A DNA stretch of 64,000 bases. Origin: Symbiodinium natans (lineage: Eukaryota; Sar; Dinophyceae; Suessiales; Symbiodiniaceae). The translations under genes and the position numbers were made by a program. Location of the stretch: assembly GCA_905221605.1 (NCBI GenBank), contig CAJNDS010002501.1, positions 965,001 to 1,029,000 on the forward strand, given 5' to 3'. Numbering within the stretch: position 1 is the first letter of the stretch; each line of letters opens with the position of its first letter. The notes below the pieces were generated by a model. That model made no database searches and had not been told where the DNA came from. It worked only from the letters and a program-made list of their open reading frames with translations. Positions 1 to 10,290 of the stretch are shown here, piece by piece.

Positions 1-61
1 GTACCCCCGATTATTATAGGGCTGTTAGTAAATTTATAGTGTTCAACCTTGGGAACAACCA

Positions 62-110
62 GGATTATAATCCTGAGTAAGGACTGTGAGTACAAGAGGG
101 AACATCCCAA
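62..110. repeat. Partial copy of a dispersed inverted-repeat element (family A)
   Basis: The right arm of a family found seven times in this window. It ends in GGAACATCCCAA and carries the shared AAGGACTGT-AGTA core. The left arm is not recognisable at the window edge, so this copy is incomplete or diverged. Confidence 0.5.
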
Positions 111-205
111 CTTTCACCTCAATCTCGCAAGATATCGCAGGCCTTCCGCCAGCGCCTAGCAGGAAGACCCTGAACCTTTCAGTCACCCTCACACCGTGGC
201 CAAAG

Positions 206-384
206 GTGACCCACTTGAGCTGCTACGCCCGGAGGCCTCCCTCCATGATCGTGTGGCAGCAGCCTCGGCATTTAGCATTTCGTCTCTGCACAGGCATACC
301 GTGTTTAGGGGGGCTCCTGGGCGAAACTGGCGTTTGCTACACGCGCAGCGGGGGATGCAAAAGGTCCTGGGAGAAGTCCGGAGG
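206..384 (+). CDS. Exon-like segment, product unrecognised
   Basis: An open frame of about 59 codons begins after an AAAG|GT border, reads DPLELLRPEASLHDRVAAAS early on, and ends at a GGAG|GTCG donor. Composition is balanced and protein-like, with no low-complexity runs. No family was recognised. The opposite strand also has an open frame here, so strand and function are uncertain. Confidence 0.33.
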
Positions 385-851
385 TCGTGACTCAACGTCC
401 CCTAAACCCTATCCTCCCTAAACCATATATCCTAAACCCCTATGTCCACCTCAGCATATCTTACGGACATGCGGCGAGAGTGCTGGGTAAAGCCCATGCC
501 ACAGACCCAAAGGATCCCTCGCACTGGGACGCACCTCTGACGTTGCTGCAATGTGATGTTTGCTGCTCACCAAGCCGACGACGACGAAGACGGCTACTGC
601 TGTTACTACTACTGCTGGTCTAGTATGGATCTACTACTTCTATACTGGAACAAGCCAACGTGTGAACCCAGGAAAATTTGAACCATGCACGTTTCCAGTA
701 TCTCTGTGCCCCAAGCCCGACCCTTCCGCCAGGCCTCCCGAAACCCACAAAGCCTTAAACCGCAAGCTGAAACTTGCTTCCGCCCCTCAACCACGAAGCA
801 AGATGTTCCAAAAGGTTCTGTGCTTGTGTCGAGCGCGCATTCTTGGCTCAG

Positions 852-907
852 GTGGTCGCGATGTCAACTGGCCTAGCAGACCAGGACCGGATGTTCAACA
901 TTTTGGG
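852..907 (+). CDS. Short exon-like segment
   Basis: A 56-nt frame reading VVAMSTGLADQDRMFNILG lies between a CTCAG|GTG acceptor and a canonical GGG|GTAAGA donor. The quality of both borders, rather than length, is the argument. The product is unknown. Confidence 0.3.
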
Positions 908-999
908 GTAAGATTGGCGCTTAAGGCTCAGGACGCTGATTGCTTGATGTTGTTTTTTTTGTTAACGCGCGGGGAGTTTAAGATGATCGAAATGAGGGT

Positions 1000-1152
1000 T
1001 TAGGGTTGTTGAGATTGTTCCAGTTCCCGTTTGTCAAGGTTGCCGTTTGCGACCGCTCCATGTAGCAAAACCAAGGCCAGGCAATCGAGGACTGCCTGAC
1101 ATTTAAAAACTGTCTTGATGATGGGTGACTCGAACCACTTGTTGGCTTTGAC
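1000..1152 (-). CDS. Exon-like segment on the minus strand, product unrecognised
   Basis: On the minus strand a TCACAG|GTC border opens a frame beginning VKANKWFESPIIKTVFKC and rich in ordinary codons (LDCLALVLLHGAVANGN follows). It reaches a stop inside telomere-type sequence at its 3' end. This could be a last exon or an exon running into an intron. No domain recognised. Confidence 0.33.
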   Translation of the reverse strand, partial: VKANKWFESPIIKTVFKCQAVLDCLALVLLHGAVANGNLDKRELEQSQQP

Positions 1153-2086
1153 CTGTGACAAAGATCCAGGCAAGCTCCGATACTTTTGCATCGCTCTTGA
1201 CTTTTGAGGTGCTATCCAGGCCACACCCATTTGATTGCGACTTCTGACCTGGGTCTGATGCTCCAAGGAAGAAAGCTCCCCGCCTCCTTAACGTGCCCAT
1301 GTGCCTGTTTTGATGCCGATACGTTGCCGAACCGGATGTGGGATCGCAACTCACGCAAAAGCCCAGATCAGGATTCGGCCTATGACGTGAAGCCTGTCTA
1401 TGTGGTAGGCCCGCCTGCAGATCGCCTCCCCACAAGGTCGCCCAACTCCGTAGATAGTTGTAGTAGAAGCGCAATTCCTGGGTTCGGGTACAAGTATAAG
1501 GTGTTCAGGCAAGTGAGGAATCTGCTTTAGATTCACTGATGTCACGTAGTTGTATAGCTTAAGGGCCAGAAGTGTCGCTACACAAAGGTGGCCTCATAAA
1601 CACGAGTACGGCGGACCCCCGAACCCCAGGCCGCGTCATGTTCAAAGACTCGGTATACTGCCCAGAACTTCCTCTACAATTTGAAGGCTCCTGACGACTC
1701 TAATTTAGGCAGTTTTTCCTGCTCAAGGGGTTTCGGGGTTTTGGAAGTTTTGGGTGAATTTGAGGTTCTTTTCCATTCAGCCTGATCTCCGGTAGAGGCC
1801 CGGGGCAGTTTTCACGCCTGTGCGCTGTAGCTAGTGGTCCTAGACCCAAAAGACCTTAAATCTCACATACCCTAACCCCCATAAAGCATGTGAAATGTCG
1901 GAAGCCCACAAAACCCTACACCCTGAACCCTCAAGCCTAAACCCCGTTCCACAGAGGCTTGCCCAGCATGGAGTCCATTGGAGATGAGCATTTTGCGAGC
2001 ATCCGATCCTGGGCTGCACACGGCCGAGGACTTTTGGGTTTAGGGAATGTCCAACAGCGTTGAGCATAGAAGTAGTAGAAAAAAAG

Positions 2087-2171
<85 letters not shown>

Positions 2172-2174
2172 CAG

Positions 2175-2272
<98 letters not shown>
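2087..2272. repeat. (AGT)n microsatellite
   Basis: About 60 AGT/TAG triplets with one interruption near 2173. It abuts the 5' break of the retrotransposon fragment directly, so the element either inserted in the satellite or the satellite grew at the junction. The poly-Ser, poly-Val and poly-Leu frames across it are artefacts of the repeat. Confidence 0.97.
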
Positions 2273-2273
<1 letters not shown>

Positions 2274-2276
2274 CTG

Positions 2277-3536
2277 TTGCGGCACTGCGCGTCTTTCTGT
2301 CGGCTCGCCTACGCCTCCCGGGTCACCCCTCCAGGCCTCCATAGCACTGCCCTCGATGCCTTCGATGCCGATGTCAGGGCTTGCCTTGAGCACATGTGCA
2401 CTGGCCCTTTGCGTTCCGAGGCGTGGGCTCAGGCCACGCTGGCAACCTCCGTCGGTGGATTGGGCCTCCGCTCTACCCGACGGCATGCGCCCGCCGCTTA
2501 CCTGGCCTCCCTGGTCAACACTGCGCAGGCGTGTGTTTTGTTGGACCCCGACTACGACCTTGCCACCCACTCTGCCTACCTCGCAGCGATCACCGCCCAC
2601 AACCAAGATGTCCTGCAGTCAGACCATTTGCGTGCGCCCGTGCCACTTACCACCCGGCAGCGTGAGCTGTCTCAGGCACTCGATCGCGCAGTGATCTCGC
2701 AGCTCCTTGCTCCGGGCCAAGGTCGTGAGGCCGCCCGGGCCCATCTGCGCCTCCTCGAGCTTCCAGGCTCTGGGGCCTGGCTCCACGCCCTCCCCAGCGA
2801 GGCTCTTGGGCTCCATGTTGCGCCCCGCCTCTTCCGCGTGATGGTGCAGCTCCGCCTCCGCCTCCCCGTCTCTCCGGAAGACACGCATTGCCCCCTGTGC
2901 GACGGTGTCGCTGACAGCTTTGGCGACCATTCTCGTTGCTGCCCATGTGGCGGGGATTGAGTCAAGCGCCATAACCGTCTCAGGGCCGTGGTTGCTGCTC
3001 GAGTGCAGGCTGCTGGGCTTGGGGTTGAGGTCGAGAAGCCGGGCCTGCTTCCCCTGCGACCGGATGGTGATGGTGCTGAGGATGGCGGCCGGGGTGCCGG
3101 GCATCGCCGCCCAGCGGATGTATGGGTTGCGCAATGGGGCTTGCATGGCGCCGCCGCATTTGACCTTGCCGTCACTTCCGGCCTCCGTGCAGGAGCCGTC
3201 CTGTCTGAGTCCGCGCGCTCCGGCGTAGCCGCGGCTGAAGCCTACGAGGCGCGCAAGCGCACCCACCTCCAGACAGAGCAACACTGCAAAGGTGAAGGCC
3301 TCCAATTCGTCCCGCTTGTTGCGGAGGCAAGCAGCGGTGGTTGGGGTCCAACGGCTGCGTCTACCTGGCGCCAGCTCGCGGGCCTGATCGCGGCGCGCTC
3401 TGGCGATAGTCCGGGGGTTGAAACGGATCGCCTCCTGCAAAGCCTCTCCGTGGTGCTGCAGCGTGAGAACGCCCGTGCTGTGCTCCGTCGCCTGTCGCCA
3501 GGCGCGGGCGAGGCCCGCCCCTTCACTGACCCCTAA
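2277..3536 (+). pseudogene. Non-LTR retrotransposon (LINE-like) ORF2 C-terminus, 5'-truncated, with an in-frame stop
   Basis: One frame runs from 2277 to 3536, broken only by TGA at 2958-2960. The part before the stop has the thumb-like region that follows the reverse transcriptase core in this family (ALDAFDADVRAC, SVGGLGLRSTRRHAPAAYLAS, AWLHALPSEALGLHV, FRVMVQLRLRLPV). It then has a zinc-knuckle block, CPLC-x(7)-FGDH-x(3)-CPCGGD. Immediately after the TGA the frame continues VKRHNRLRAV, which fits the conserved GGDR-x-x-RHN motif if TGA replaced an Arg codon. The tail contains a PADVWVAQWG segment and ends in QRENARAVLRRLSPGAG. The polymerase catalytic domain and any endonuclease are missing, so this is a dead 5'-truncated copy. 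A 3' UTR probably follows, but no tail or target-site duplication was identified. Confidence 0.85.
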
Positions 3537-3945
3537 GCTCGCTTGCCGCTTGTCACACATCTCCGGCCCTCTCGCTCATCTGGCCTCCTGCCTTCGTTGA
3601 GGGTTTCCTCCTGCATTCTGGCCTCGCGTACACCGAGCGCTGTAGTATACATCTTCGTTTCGTCTCGGCTGGGCCTTCCGCTCGCCTCCCCAAATCCAGA
3701 CGGGGTTTTGACGCTCCTGCTTGCTCACAAGTAGTGACGTGGAGTTGTGTTCCTCTGAGGCCTTATGGCTTTGGGGGCATGTTTCTTGAGTTTCTTGTAC
3801 GCACGGGGCTGCAGTGGGAAATACGAATTTTTCAGCGATGGCACGCTCGGCATCTGGATGCCTCCCAGCGGGGACCATTCGATGGAAGGTTCACCCCGTG
3901 GCATATATCTTTGTGTATAGCCAGATCGGCCAGTCATGTGCCTTG
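3537..3945. other. 3' flank of the LINE fragment
   Basis: Pyrimidine-rich sequence after the retrotransposon stop codon. It probably includes the element's 3' UTR, whose end is not visible. No convincing gene of its own. Confidence 0.4.
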
Positions 3946-4083
3946 CACTGGTAGTAGTAGTAGTAGTCGTCGTCGTCGACGAGAGTAGAGTAGTAGTATC
4001 AGTAGCACTAGTAGTAGCACTAGCTGTAGCAGGAGCAGGAGCAGCAGTGGCCGTGGTGGTAGTAGTGATAGTGGTGTTGGTAG

Positions 4084-4119
<36 letters not shown>

Positions 4120-4127
4120 GCCGCTGC

Positions 4128-4192
<65 letters not shown>

Positions 4193-4225
4193 CTGCTGCT
4201 GCTACTTCTACTGCTACTACTTCTG

Positions 4226-4275
<50 letters not shown>

Positions 4276-4302
4276 TCTACTGCTGCTACGACGACGACGA
4301 CG

Positions 4303-4366
<64 letters not shown>

Positions 4367-4390
4367 TTACGACGACGACTACTACCCTTG
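3946..4390. repeat. Compound trinucleotide satellite
   Basis: Successive blocks of TAG/TCG, (CTG)n around 4082-4290 and (ACT)n around 4298-4368, with CGA interruptions. The poly-Cys, poly-Ser, poly-Tyr, poly-Ala and poly-Leu frames across it come from the repeat. Confidence 0.95.
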
Positions 4391-4867
4391 CTGCACTGTG
4401 CGACCACTGCATTACTACTGAGCTACTCAGCTACTGTGCCACTGTGCTCCTGTATTGTGAGGCGGTGGCTTCGGACTTTATGAGGTTTCTTGGAGGGTTT
4501 GCGAAATCATGAGGTCCTTAGAGCCGTTTATTTCCTGCAGCTCAGGGTGCCATTAAAAGGGTATAAGAGGGTATATGAAATCTGATTCGCCTCCAGATTT
4601 TGCCCTCCGTGTAGAACGTTCCGCTGCTCACAACGTCAAAAGTAAACACGCTCCACCCTCAGTGTTTTGCAGAGTCTCCAGTTCTTCCACGGGTTTGTTG
4701 AGATCAAGTGTGTGGTGTCCTTTCCTGTCGCTGTCAAAGAGTTGAAATGTCGTTCATGACATCCCCGGTACAAGCTGGCGATTGCCAAGGGTCCGAGCGC
4801 GCTCGCTTGCCCAGCTGGCAGCGTCCAAACCAGGCAGGAACTCACGGATGTAGTCCAATTGCCCGAG
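4391..4867. other. Stretch without a convincing gene
   Basis: Mixed-composition sequence. Short open frames are present but none combines good borders with protein-like content. Confidence 0.4.
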
Positions 4868-4953
4868 TTGGGATGTTCCCCCTAAAACTAGCAGTCCTTA
4901 GTAGGGATTCTAGTACACCCCGTGATAATCCCTATTAAGGACTGTCATCCCAA
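4868..4953. repeat. Dispersed inverted-repeat element, family A
   Basis: Begins TTGGGATGTTCCCCCT and has the family core GCAGTCCTTAGTAGGGATTC followed by its inverted partner ATAATCCCTATTAAGGACTGT, ending ATCCCAA. The right arm is shortened. See the family entry at 59418. Confidence 0.75.
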
Positions 4954-5683
4954 TGCCTTAGCTTGAAAAGGTACAGGGTTTAGGATTTTCAGGGTGTGGG
5001 TTTCGTTCGGGCTTTGAGCCCAGAGCTGACATGATCCTCTGGAGCCAAGCCTTCCCTAAGGCTGAAAACAACCGTTCGGGTCATGGATCAAGATGACACA
5101 GCCTAAGTGCCCAAAACCCTCAAGACCCACAAGATCCTTCAAAATCCCCAACAACCCCAAGCTCCGAGACTTTTAGCGCCTTAAGAACTACCTCTAACAT
5201 CCTTCGTTGGCGTCTCAACTATCGTACGTGCGCGATCAACTCCTCCTGATGAGTTTCGGGTACCAAGGCTTCAAAAACACCCAAACACCCTAACACTTAA
5301 ACCCCACATCTAAGCGACATAGGACGAAGCCTTCTTCGTCGAATTGAAAGACGGCTATCGCGTGTGCTGGGAGCCCCGACTGCGTGTGCAGCAGACAGGT
5401 CAGGGTTTAGGGGTTCAGTGTTGAAGGTTTCGGGTTTAGGGGTTGTAAGGTGAAGGGTTGGCCACATTTTCAAGAACTACTTACATAGGAGGACAGCAGC
5501 TCAATCTCACCACTGTCAAATTCGTGCGTCAACACCATCATCACCATCTCCGCCAAAATCACAACCGTCATCTGTCTTGCAGCTCACCAGCCGGCACCGT
5601 CACCATCATCCTCATCAGCGTCCTTCTCCTCCTCCTGATCATCATCACCTTCAGAAGCAGCAGCCGCCACCGCTACATCATCG
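4954..5683. other. Intergenic or intronic sequence with telomere-like motifs
   Basis: Contains scattered CCCTAAA/TTTAGGG-like words (around 4975, 5110-5300 and 5400-5455) and a low-complexity CAT-rich start. No gene supported. Confidence 0.4.
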
Positions 5684-5750
5684 TCGTTGTCCTCGTCCGT
5701 TGTTGTCGTCGTCATCGTCATCGTCATCATCACCATCATCCTGGAAGTGC
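5684..5750. repeat. CAT/CGT trinucleotide-rich tract
   Basis: Imperfect (ATC/GTC)n sequence. On the minus strand it can encode an Asp/Glu-rich stretch (DEDNDDD and similar) that might be part of an acidic exon, but low complexity prevents a firm call. Confidence 0.7.
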
Positions 5751-5910
5751 ATGGCATGATGCCTTTATTGCTTGCTACCTGGAAAGCACACTCTGGCTGC
5801 GTAAGCGTGTTCCCCTTCGCCTTTTCGCTTTCTTCTCGCAATTTGCTCCTTGGCTCTCAGACCTGTGTCCTTCGCGAAGCAGGGGTCCGCTCTCACCTGA
5901 CCGCACGTAT

Positions 5911-6204
5911 CTACGCAGACTCCCAGATGCACGCCACCGAGCTGGAGACAATGACCGCGCGCAGTCCAAAATCATTGTTGAGTCGCATGCTCACCAGCTC
6001 ACGCATGACAATTGGAAGAACTTGAGATTGAGAGCACCCGTGCGTCGCGTCGTGCTCAGAGGCCCCGTGAGATCCTTGGCCAGGCCACTTGAACAGCCGT
6101 CTGTCACGAGAGATAATGTACCCACCGACAGCATGCGGGAGAGTAAGCAAGTCCCAATCATGCCCCTTTGTGATTCCCACATCGTTTTGAGAAGCAGCTA
6201 CCAA
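5911..6204 (-). CDS. Coding segment on the minus strand, 97 codons, unrecognised
   Basis: A minus-strand frame with even codon use. It reads NDVGITKGHDWDLLTLPHAV, then GGYIISRDRRLFKWPGQG, and ends VSSSVACIWESA at a stop. Tryptophans, charged residues and hydrophobic runs are distributed as in a globular protein. The 322-codon plus-strand frame over the same bases looks random. This could be a complete small gene or a last exon. Family unknown. Confidence 0.42.
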   Translation of the reverse strand: MVAASQNDVGITKGHDWDLLTLPHAVGGYIISRDRRLFKWPGQGSHGASEHDATHGCSQSQVLPIVMRELVSMRLNNDFGLRAVIVSSSVACIWESA

Positions 6205-7111
6205 AAATCCACTTCATTTTCTCCGGCGCTATATACGTATGCATATATATATATATATATGTATTTAGCAGTTTGTGAAAACTGGGGCATGGATCTTACT
6301 ATCACTGGGCCAGTGATGATCCGACCGATTGCAGTGTCTTTGCTCTTCCAACCCAGGTTGTTGACAACAGAACCCATATGGGCTCCTCTTTTTCTTCCGG
6401 TCGAGGCCAAACCCACTGAAGGATGAGTGGATCAGGTACAGCAATGGACTTCTACTTTGTTTGCAGGTGCTGTTGCTTTGCCAAGATCTGCTGTCCAGGT
6501 ACGTGTGCAGACTCAGCATCACAGATGCAAGCTTGAAAGGCGCAATTACATGCCCAAAAATCAGGCGAGATTCCCCGCAAATCAGGCAACAATCCCCGCA
6601 AATCAGCCGAAAATCCCCGACGTAGCGTCTTGCTGCATATGCTGATAAAGCATGCTGTGCTTTCAGGGCCGCAGCTCAAAAGCTTCCATCTTTCAGGCTG
6701 TGCTTGAGATTGGGCTACCCAACGAGCCCTGAAAAACAAAATCCTGCTTTGCTTCCTCCGAATCCGTGGCTTGTGGCCTCAAAGTTTTCTGTGCTGCTTC
6801 AACGGCTGAACATTATGCTTAGTGAGTAGGTGCTCATGTGCTGGAAGCTTCGATTGCATGTCAAGCCTCTACATCGTGATTAGTTTGAGAGCTAGTTGAC
6901 CTGAAGCTTCTTGCGCAAAGCCCCTTCGGGCCACTATTCTTCATTCGGGCTGATATTCTAAACTCGGGCTGTTTTCCCGGGCCGAGTGGCTTCAGGCTGT
7001 TATTCTAGCCTGAGGTGGATGCTTGTATATGATGTACATAATTGCTTCTATAATCCTTCATACCAATATGTTTTTATGTTTTACATGTTTCTGCCGAATC
7101 CCTGATTTAAG
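6205..7111. other. Non-coding stretch with an (AT)n run and a small tandem repeat
   Basis: Contains (AT)n near 6243-6260 and three tandem copies of a roughly 21-bp unit (AAATCAGGCGAGATTCCCCGC) at about 6558-6620. One short GTGCTG...CCAG|GTACGT segment near 6469-6499 has ideal splice borders but is too short to support alone. Confidence 0.4.
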
Positions 7112-7149
7112 GTGCTGTCATTGACGGTCACGGAGCCGAGGGCCACCGC
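7112..7149 (+). CDS. PP2C-type protein phosphatase, exon with the DGHG motif
   Basis: A 38-nt exon after ATTTAAG|GT reads AVIDGHGAEGHR. The DGHG block is the metal-binding signature of PPM/PP2C Ser/Thr phosphatases, where the Asp binds Mn/Mg in the active site. The donor is CGC|GCAGCGG (GC type). Joining to the exon at 7898 keeps frame and gives DGHGAEGHRVRDFLLRRLVA, matching the usual PP2C order in which the DGHG block is followed by a helix that packs the N-terminal part of the core. The intervening intron carries TTTAGGG repeats. Upstream and catalytic C-terminal exons (SGTTA, DG-W, DN) were not found, so this is partial. Confidence 0.55.
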
Positions 7150-7414
7150 GCAGCGGCAGCCGCCTCGAGCCTCAGAGGCTCACAAGGATATAACGAATTG
7201 GGTTGTGAACTGTATAGGATTCCTGTAGGGGAACCCACTTAGGGTTTAGAGGGTTTCGGCTCGGTTTAGGGTTTAGGGCTTTTTTGGACTCAGAGATGCA
7301 GGTGTTTAGAACGCTGCGCAAGTAAGGCCCGATGCGTGGGGGTCTATTGCGGTTTCTGCAAGGGAGCACCGGGTCGCAGGGGTTAAGTAGGGTTTAGGGG
7401 TTAGGGTTTCGGGT

Positions 7415-7672
7415 TTAGGGTGGGGTTGAAGGTCCTGGTGTCGGGAGCCGCGTGGGCTGTTTTTTTTGGAATCGCATCCTAAGCCTCGGGCCTCTGTCCG
7501 TCGTGGACGCTCTATAAAGCAGCCACAACTTCGAAACCCTGATGGCTGACAAGGCAGCTCCAAGACTACAAGCCCAATCCATGGCCTGCGACGAACCGTT
7601 CAAGTCCGAAGCTGTGCCCATGAGAAAAAGACGTACCAGCATCATCCCTCCGCCCCTGAGCCAAAACCACAA
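7415..7672 (-). CDS. Possible minus-strand coding segment inside the PP2C intron
   Basis: An open minus-strand frame containing GTASDLNGSSQAMDWACS and GAALSAIRVSKLWLLYRAST. It lies within the proposed plus-strand phosphatase intron, so it would be a nested gene or a chance frame. Unrecognised. Confidence 0.22.
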   Translation of the reverse strand: MWFWLRGGGMMLVRLFLMGTASDLNGSSQAMDWACSLGAALSAIRVSKLWLLYRASTTDRGPRLRMRFQKKQPTRLPTPGPSTPP

Positions 7673-7897
7673 GCCTCGCAGACAGGAGGTTTAAGGGGAT
7701 TCCTTATCCGCCCTAGCCCTGAAACCTCACACACTGTTTTTGAACATGTTGGAGCCCCGTGCTCCAATACCTGAATTGAAGCCTGAGCCCCCTGCAGCAC
7801 AAAACCCCAGACCCTCAGCGTTTAGGTTTAGGGTTTAGGGATGTTTAGGGTAGTAGCCTAAAGTTCTGAAAACCCCGAAGCGCAAATGCCGATCAGG

Positions 7898-7970
7898 TCA
7901 GGGACTTCCTCCTACGGCGACTGGTGGCTTCCTTGCCGGGCAAGCGAGCATCCGACCTCAACGAGCACAG
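7898..7970 (+). CDS. PP2C-type protein phosphatase, following exon
   Basis: After ATCAG|GTC the frame reads VRDFLLRRLVASLPGKRAS then DLNEH, up to a CACAG|GCGGG donor (GC type). It follows the DGHG exon in phase. The amphipathic helix with FLLRRLVASL resembles the region after the DGHG motif in protist PP2C proteins. The next exon was not identified. On its own this exon is weak evidence; the in-frame join is what supports it. Confidence 0.5.
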
Positions 7971-8240
7971 GCGGGCTTATTGAAATCATTATGGGTTCAG
8001 GTCCGGGGAAAGTTTCGATGACTTTCGGGGAGTTTCAAGGGGTTTCTACTTGCAGTATATTAGTTTCCACTTGCAAGGAGGAGTTTCCGGGAGTTCGAGG
8101 AAAGTTCTGGGGAGATTCTTTTTGTAACTGTTGAGCAGATTTAAGTTACAGGGTTTTGAGGGTTTAGTGTTCTGAGGGTCTCGGGTTTAGGGCTAAGGGC
8201 TCTGAATTCTGAACTTGGCAATGTGTTTAGGATGTGGGGT

Positions 8241-8540
8241 TTACGCTGTCCTGCCGCAATGAAACCTACGTAATTCATTAATCAAGCCTACAGTGCCTAC
8301 AATTGAACAACGCTCGAGCTTCAGCACAGGTCTAGACGGCATGCAACTGGGATGTTTTTTGGGACGTGGATGCATTTTTTGGGTTAGGTTCGGTGGTATG
8401 GCCATGGTGTTCAGATCTGTGTTTTGGGGTCCAGTATGCTGGGGGTCGAGCAGTACAAGACCTTGCGTGTTGATTGTCTCTCTGCTACTTGCAAGACCTG
8501 CTGGGTAACGCTTTGCACCCAACATCCTTCCTTCTGTAAG
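8241..8540 (-). CDS. Possible minus-strand coding segment
   Basis: An open frame of about 100 codons on the minus strand with peptides such as GLASSRETINTQGLVLL, PRPKKHPSCMPSRPVLK and VGLINELRRFHCGRTA before a stop. The composition is plausible, but no borders or domain are clear. Confidence 0.27.
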   Translation of the reverse strand, partial: LTEGRMLGAKRYPAGLASSRETINTQGLVLLDPQHTGPQNTDLNTMAIPPNLTQKMHPRPKKHPSCMPSRPVLKLERCSIVGTVGLINELRRFHCGRTA

Positions 8541-9301
8541 TGGATCCCGAACGCTCATGCATTCAGGTCTCTGGAATGCGAATCCCATTCGAAAACTCCC
8601 GAAACCCCAAACCCTAAACCCCAAACCCCAAACCCTAAACCCTATAACCCTGAATTCTGTTGGGGTTTAGTCCTACCTCAAAGCCAGGATCCAGATCCAC
8701 ACCCAGCTTACAAAGGCCTTAGAGGACTGCTGCTGAGCCCCTTCGTACCCAGACCCCTCGGAGGATCCAAAAAGAAGTAGATCACCTTGAAAAAGTTCCA
8801 AAGAATGACCCAATGGAGAGGGTTTAGGGTGTAGGGTTTAGGGTTTTAGGGTACTTTTTTTGTGGCTCTACTTTTTGGATCTTCCAAGGGTCTGGTTCTC
8901 AAGTCACCACAATACAACGACCTCATCTGGTCAGGCATGCAATACTCTGCGGGTGCTATCCAAACTTTGGGGCCACAGTTTGCAGTGTTCAGCATAAAGG
9001 TCCTCCATGAGATCTTGCACGACTGAGGCTGGGCAGATAGACCCTTCCTTTGTGCTGATTCAGCTTAGGCCAGACGTTTTTGACCTGTAGTTGCGTGCGT
9101 GCAACCACAGCCCGCAATGGCAGGACGTGCCCGAAACCCCAAAGCCCAAAACCCAAAACCCTGAACCCTACCACGCCCTAAACCTGATAAGCCCTGTAAA
9201 CCCTGTAACCTCTATAAGCCCTATGATCCCTATGAACCCGAAGCCCCAAACCCTAAACCCTAAACTGGAACCTTAAACCCTACCCGATAATTCGGCCCGA
9301 G

Positions 9302-9352
9302 GACGCGCACTACGCGCTCTTCTCGGGCGAAGAGGTGGACAGCACACCCAAG
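9302..9352 (+). CDS. Short exon-like segment
   Basis: After CCCGAG|GAC the frame reads DAHYALFSGEEVDSTPK with strongly protein-like codons. It is flanked by telomere-type CCCTAAA sequence on the left and TTTCGGGTTTAGG-like sequence on the right. Product unknown. Confidence 0.35.
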
Positions 9353-10029
9353 TCTGAACCATGGAGTTTCAGGGTTTCGGGTTGAGCGTTCAGGGTTTTG
9401 GCAGCTTCGCACCGAAGTCTGTACCTCGGGCAGGATTTGCTGCACATGCCTCAAAACAGGGAACCCGGTGGCCCGTATGGCCCCAAACCCTCTCTAGCTT
9501 CATTTTCCCCTGGTCCCGGCCTCAAGCTGCCACTTTTTGTTGCAGTTTGATGACTCTTCGCCCGTCAGCCTCTTGCGTCAGCTTGCACCACCCTTTGAAC
9601 CTTATATTTAAGTGACCATGCATAAACCCTAACCGCCCTGACCTCTGAATTCTAAATTCTGAATACCCCTGAACCCAAACTCTAAGCCCTGAACCCTGCC
9701 ATCGTGTGCTAGTAAATTTCTGATAGTTTCGTGTGCCAAAAGGGAGTGATCTCAGAAGCCGTTTCACTACTCTCACCAACGCCTTGTGCAGTGGTAGGGT
9801 TTAGGGTTTTCGTTGAATTTGGATCACCCCCCTTGCCTTCCCATCCAACACTGGAATCATCTGGCCAGCTATCGGCTATCGACATCATGGTCACGGGCCT
9901 TTTGTGAGGGCACCCGAAATGTGAGGGGCCATTGCAGATTTTTTGCGGACAGTGTGGGAGTTCTGGGCGGATTTTCAGTTGGGGGTTTGCGAAAATGGGG
10001 GACCCCTGAAACCCCAAAGGCTGCCACCC

Positions 10030-10090
10030 TAAACCCTAAACCCTTAACCCTTAACCCTTAACCCTAAACCCTAAACCCTAAACCCTATGA
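10030..10090 (-). repeat. CCCTAAA telomere-type tract
   Basis: About eight CCCTAAA/CCCTTAA units just upstream of an exon-like segment. Confidence 0.9.
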
Positions 10091-10099
10091 AACCCCGAG

Positions 10100-10191
10100 G
10101 GGTCAGACTCTGCGGGATGCGGAAAGGCGGTGGATGCCAGGGGCAGTGGCGCGTGCCCTGTCGAGACAGGGAGGCGGTGCTTCGGAGGAAG
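10100..10191 (+). CDS. Exon-like segment between telomere-type tracts
   Basis: A 92-nt frame after CCGAG|GG reads GQTLRDAERRWMPGAVARAL then SRQGGGASEE and ends at GAAG|GTCGTT. CCCTAAA repeats end at about 10090 and TTTAGGG repeats start at about 10197, so the exon is bracketed by telomere-like sequence. Unrecognised. Confidence 0.45.
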
Positions 10192-10196
10192 GTCGT

Positions 10197-10290
10197 TTAG
10201 GGTTTCGGGTTTAGTGTTTGGGGCTTAGGGTTTAGGGTTTAGGGTTTAGGGTTTAGGATTTTGGGTTTAGGGTTTAGGGTTTAGGGTTTA
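10197..10290 (+). repeat. TTTAGGG telomere-type tract
   Basis: About twelve TTTAGGG units with a few variants, facing the CCCTAAA tract at 10030-10090 across roughly 100 bp of unique sequence. Confidence 0.9.

Noticed and set aside
835-851. Dinoflagellate spliced-leader relic (CATTCTTGGCTCAGG)
   Set aside because: Only a partial match to the leader end, and it coincides with an ordinary acceptor. Not enough to claim a retroposed gene.
1115-1140. tRNA-like B box (GGTTCGAGTC on the minus strand)
   Set aside because: No A box, acceptor stem or cloverleaf could be found around it.
2040-2694. Long poly-Ser, poly-Val and poly-Leu ORFs
   Set aside because: They are translations of the (AGT)n satellite joined to out-of-frame retrotransposon sequence.
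3934-4421. Poly-Ser, poly-Cys/Tyr and poly-Val/Ala ORFs of 130-160 codons
   Set aside because: Translations of the compound trinucleotide satellite.
5458-6426. Plus-strand ORF of 322 codons, the longest in the window
   Set aside because: Composition changes from His-rich low complexity to random-looking sequence, it reads through an (AT)n run, and the minus strand is more coding-like at 5911-6204.
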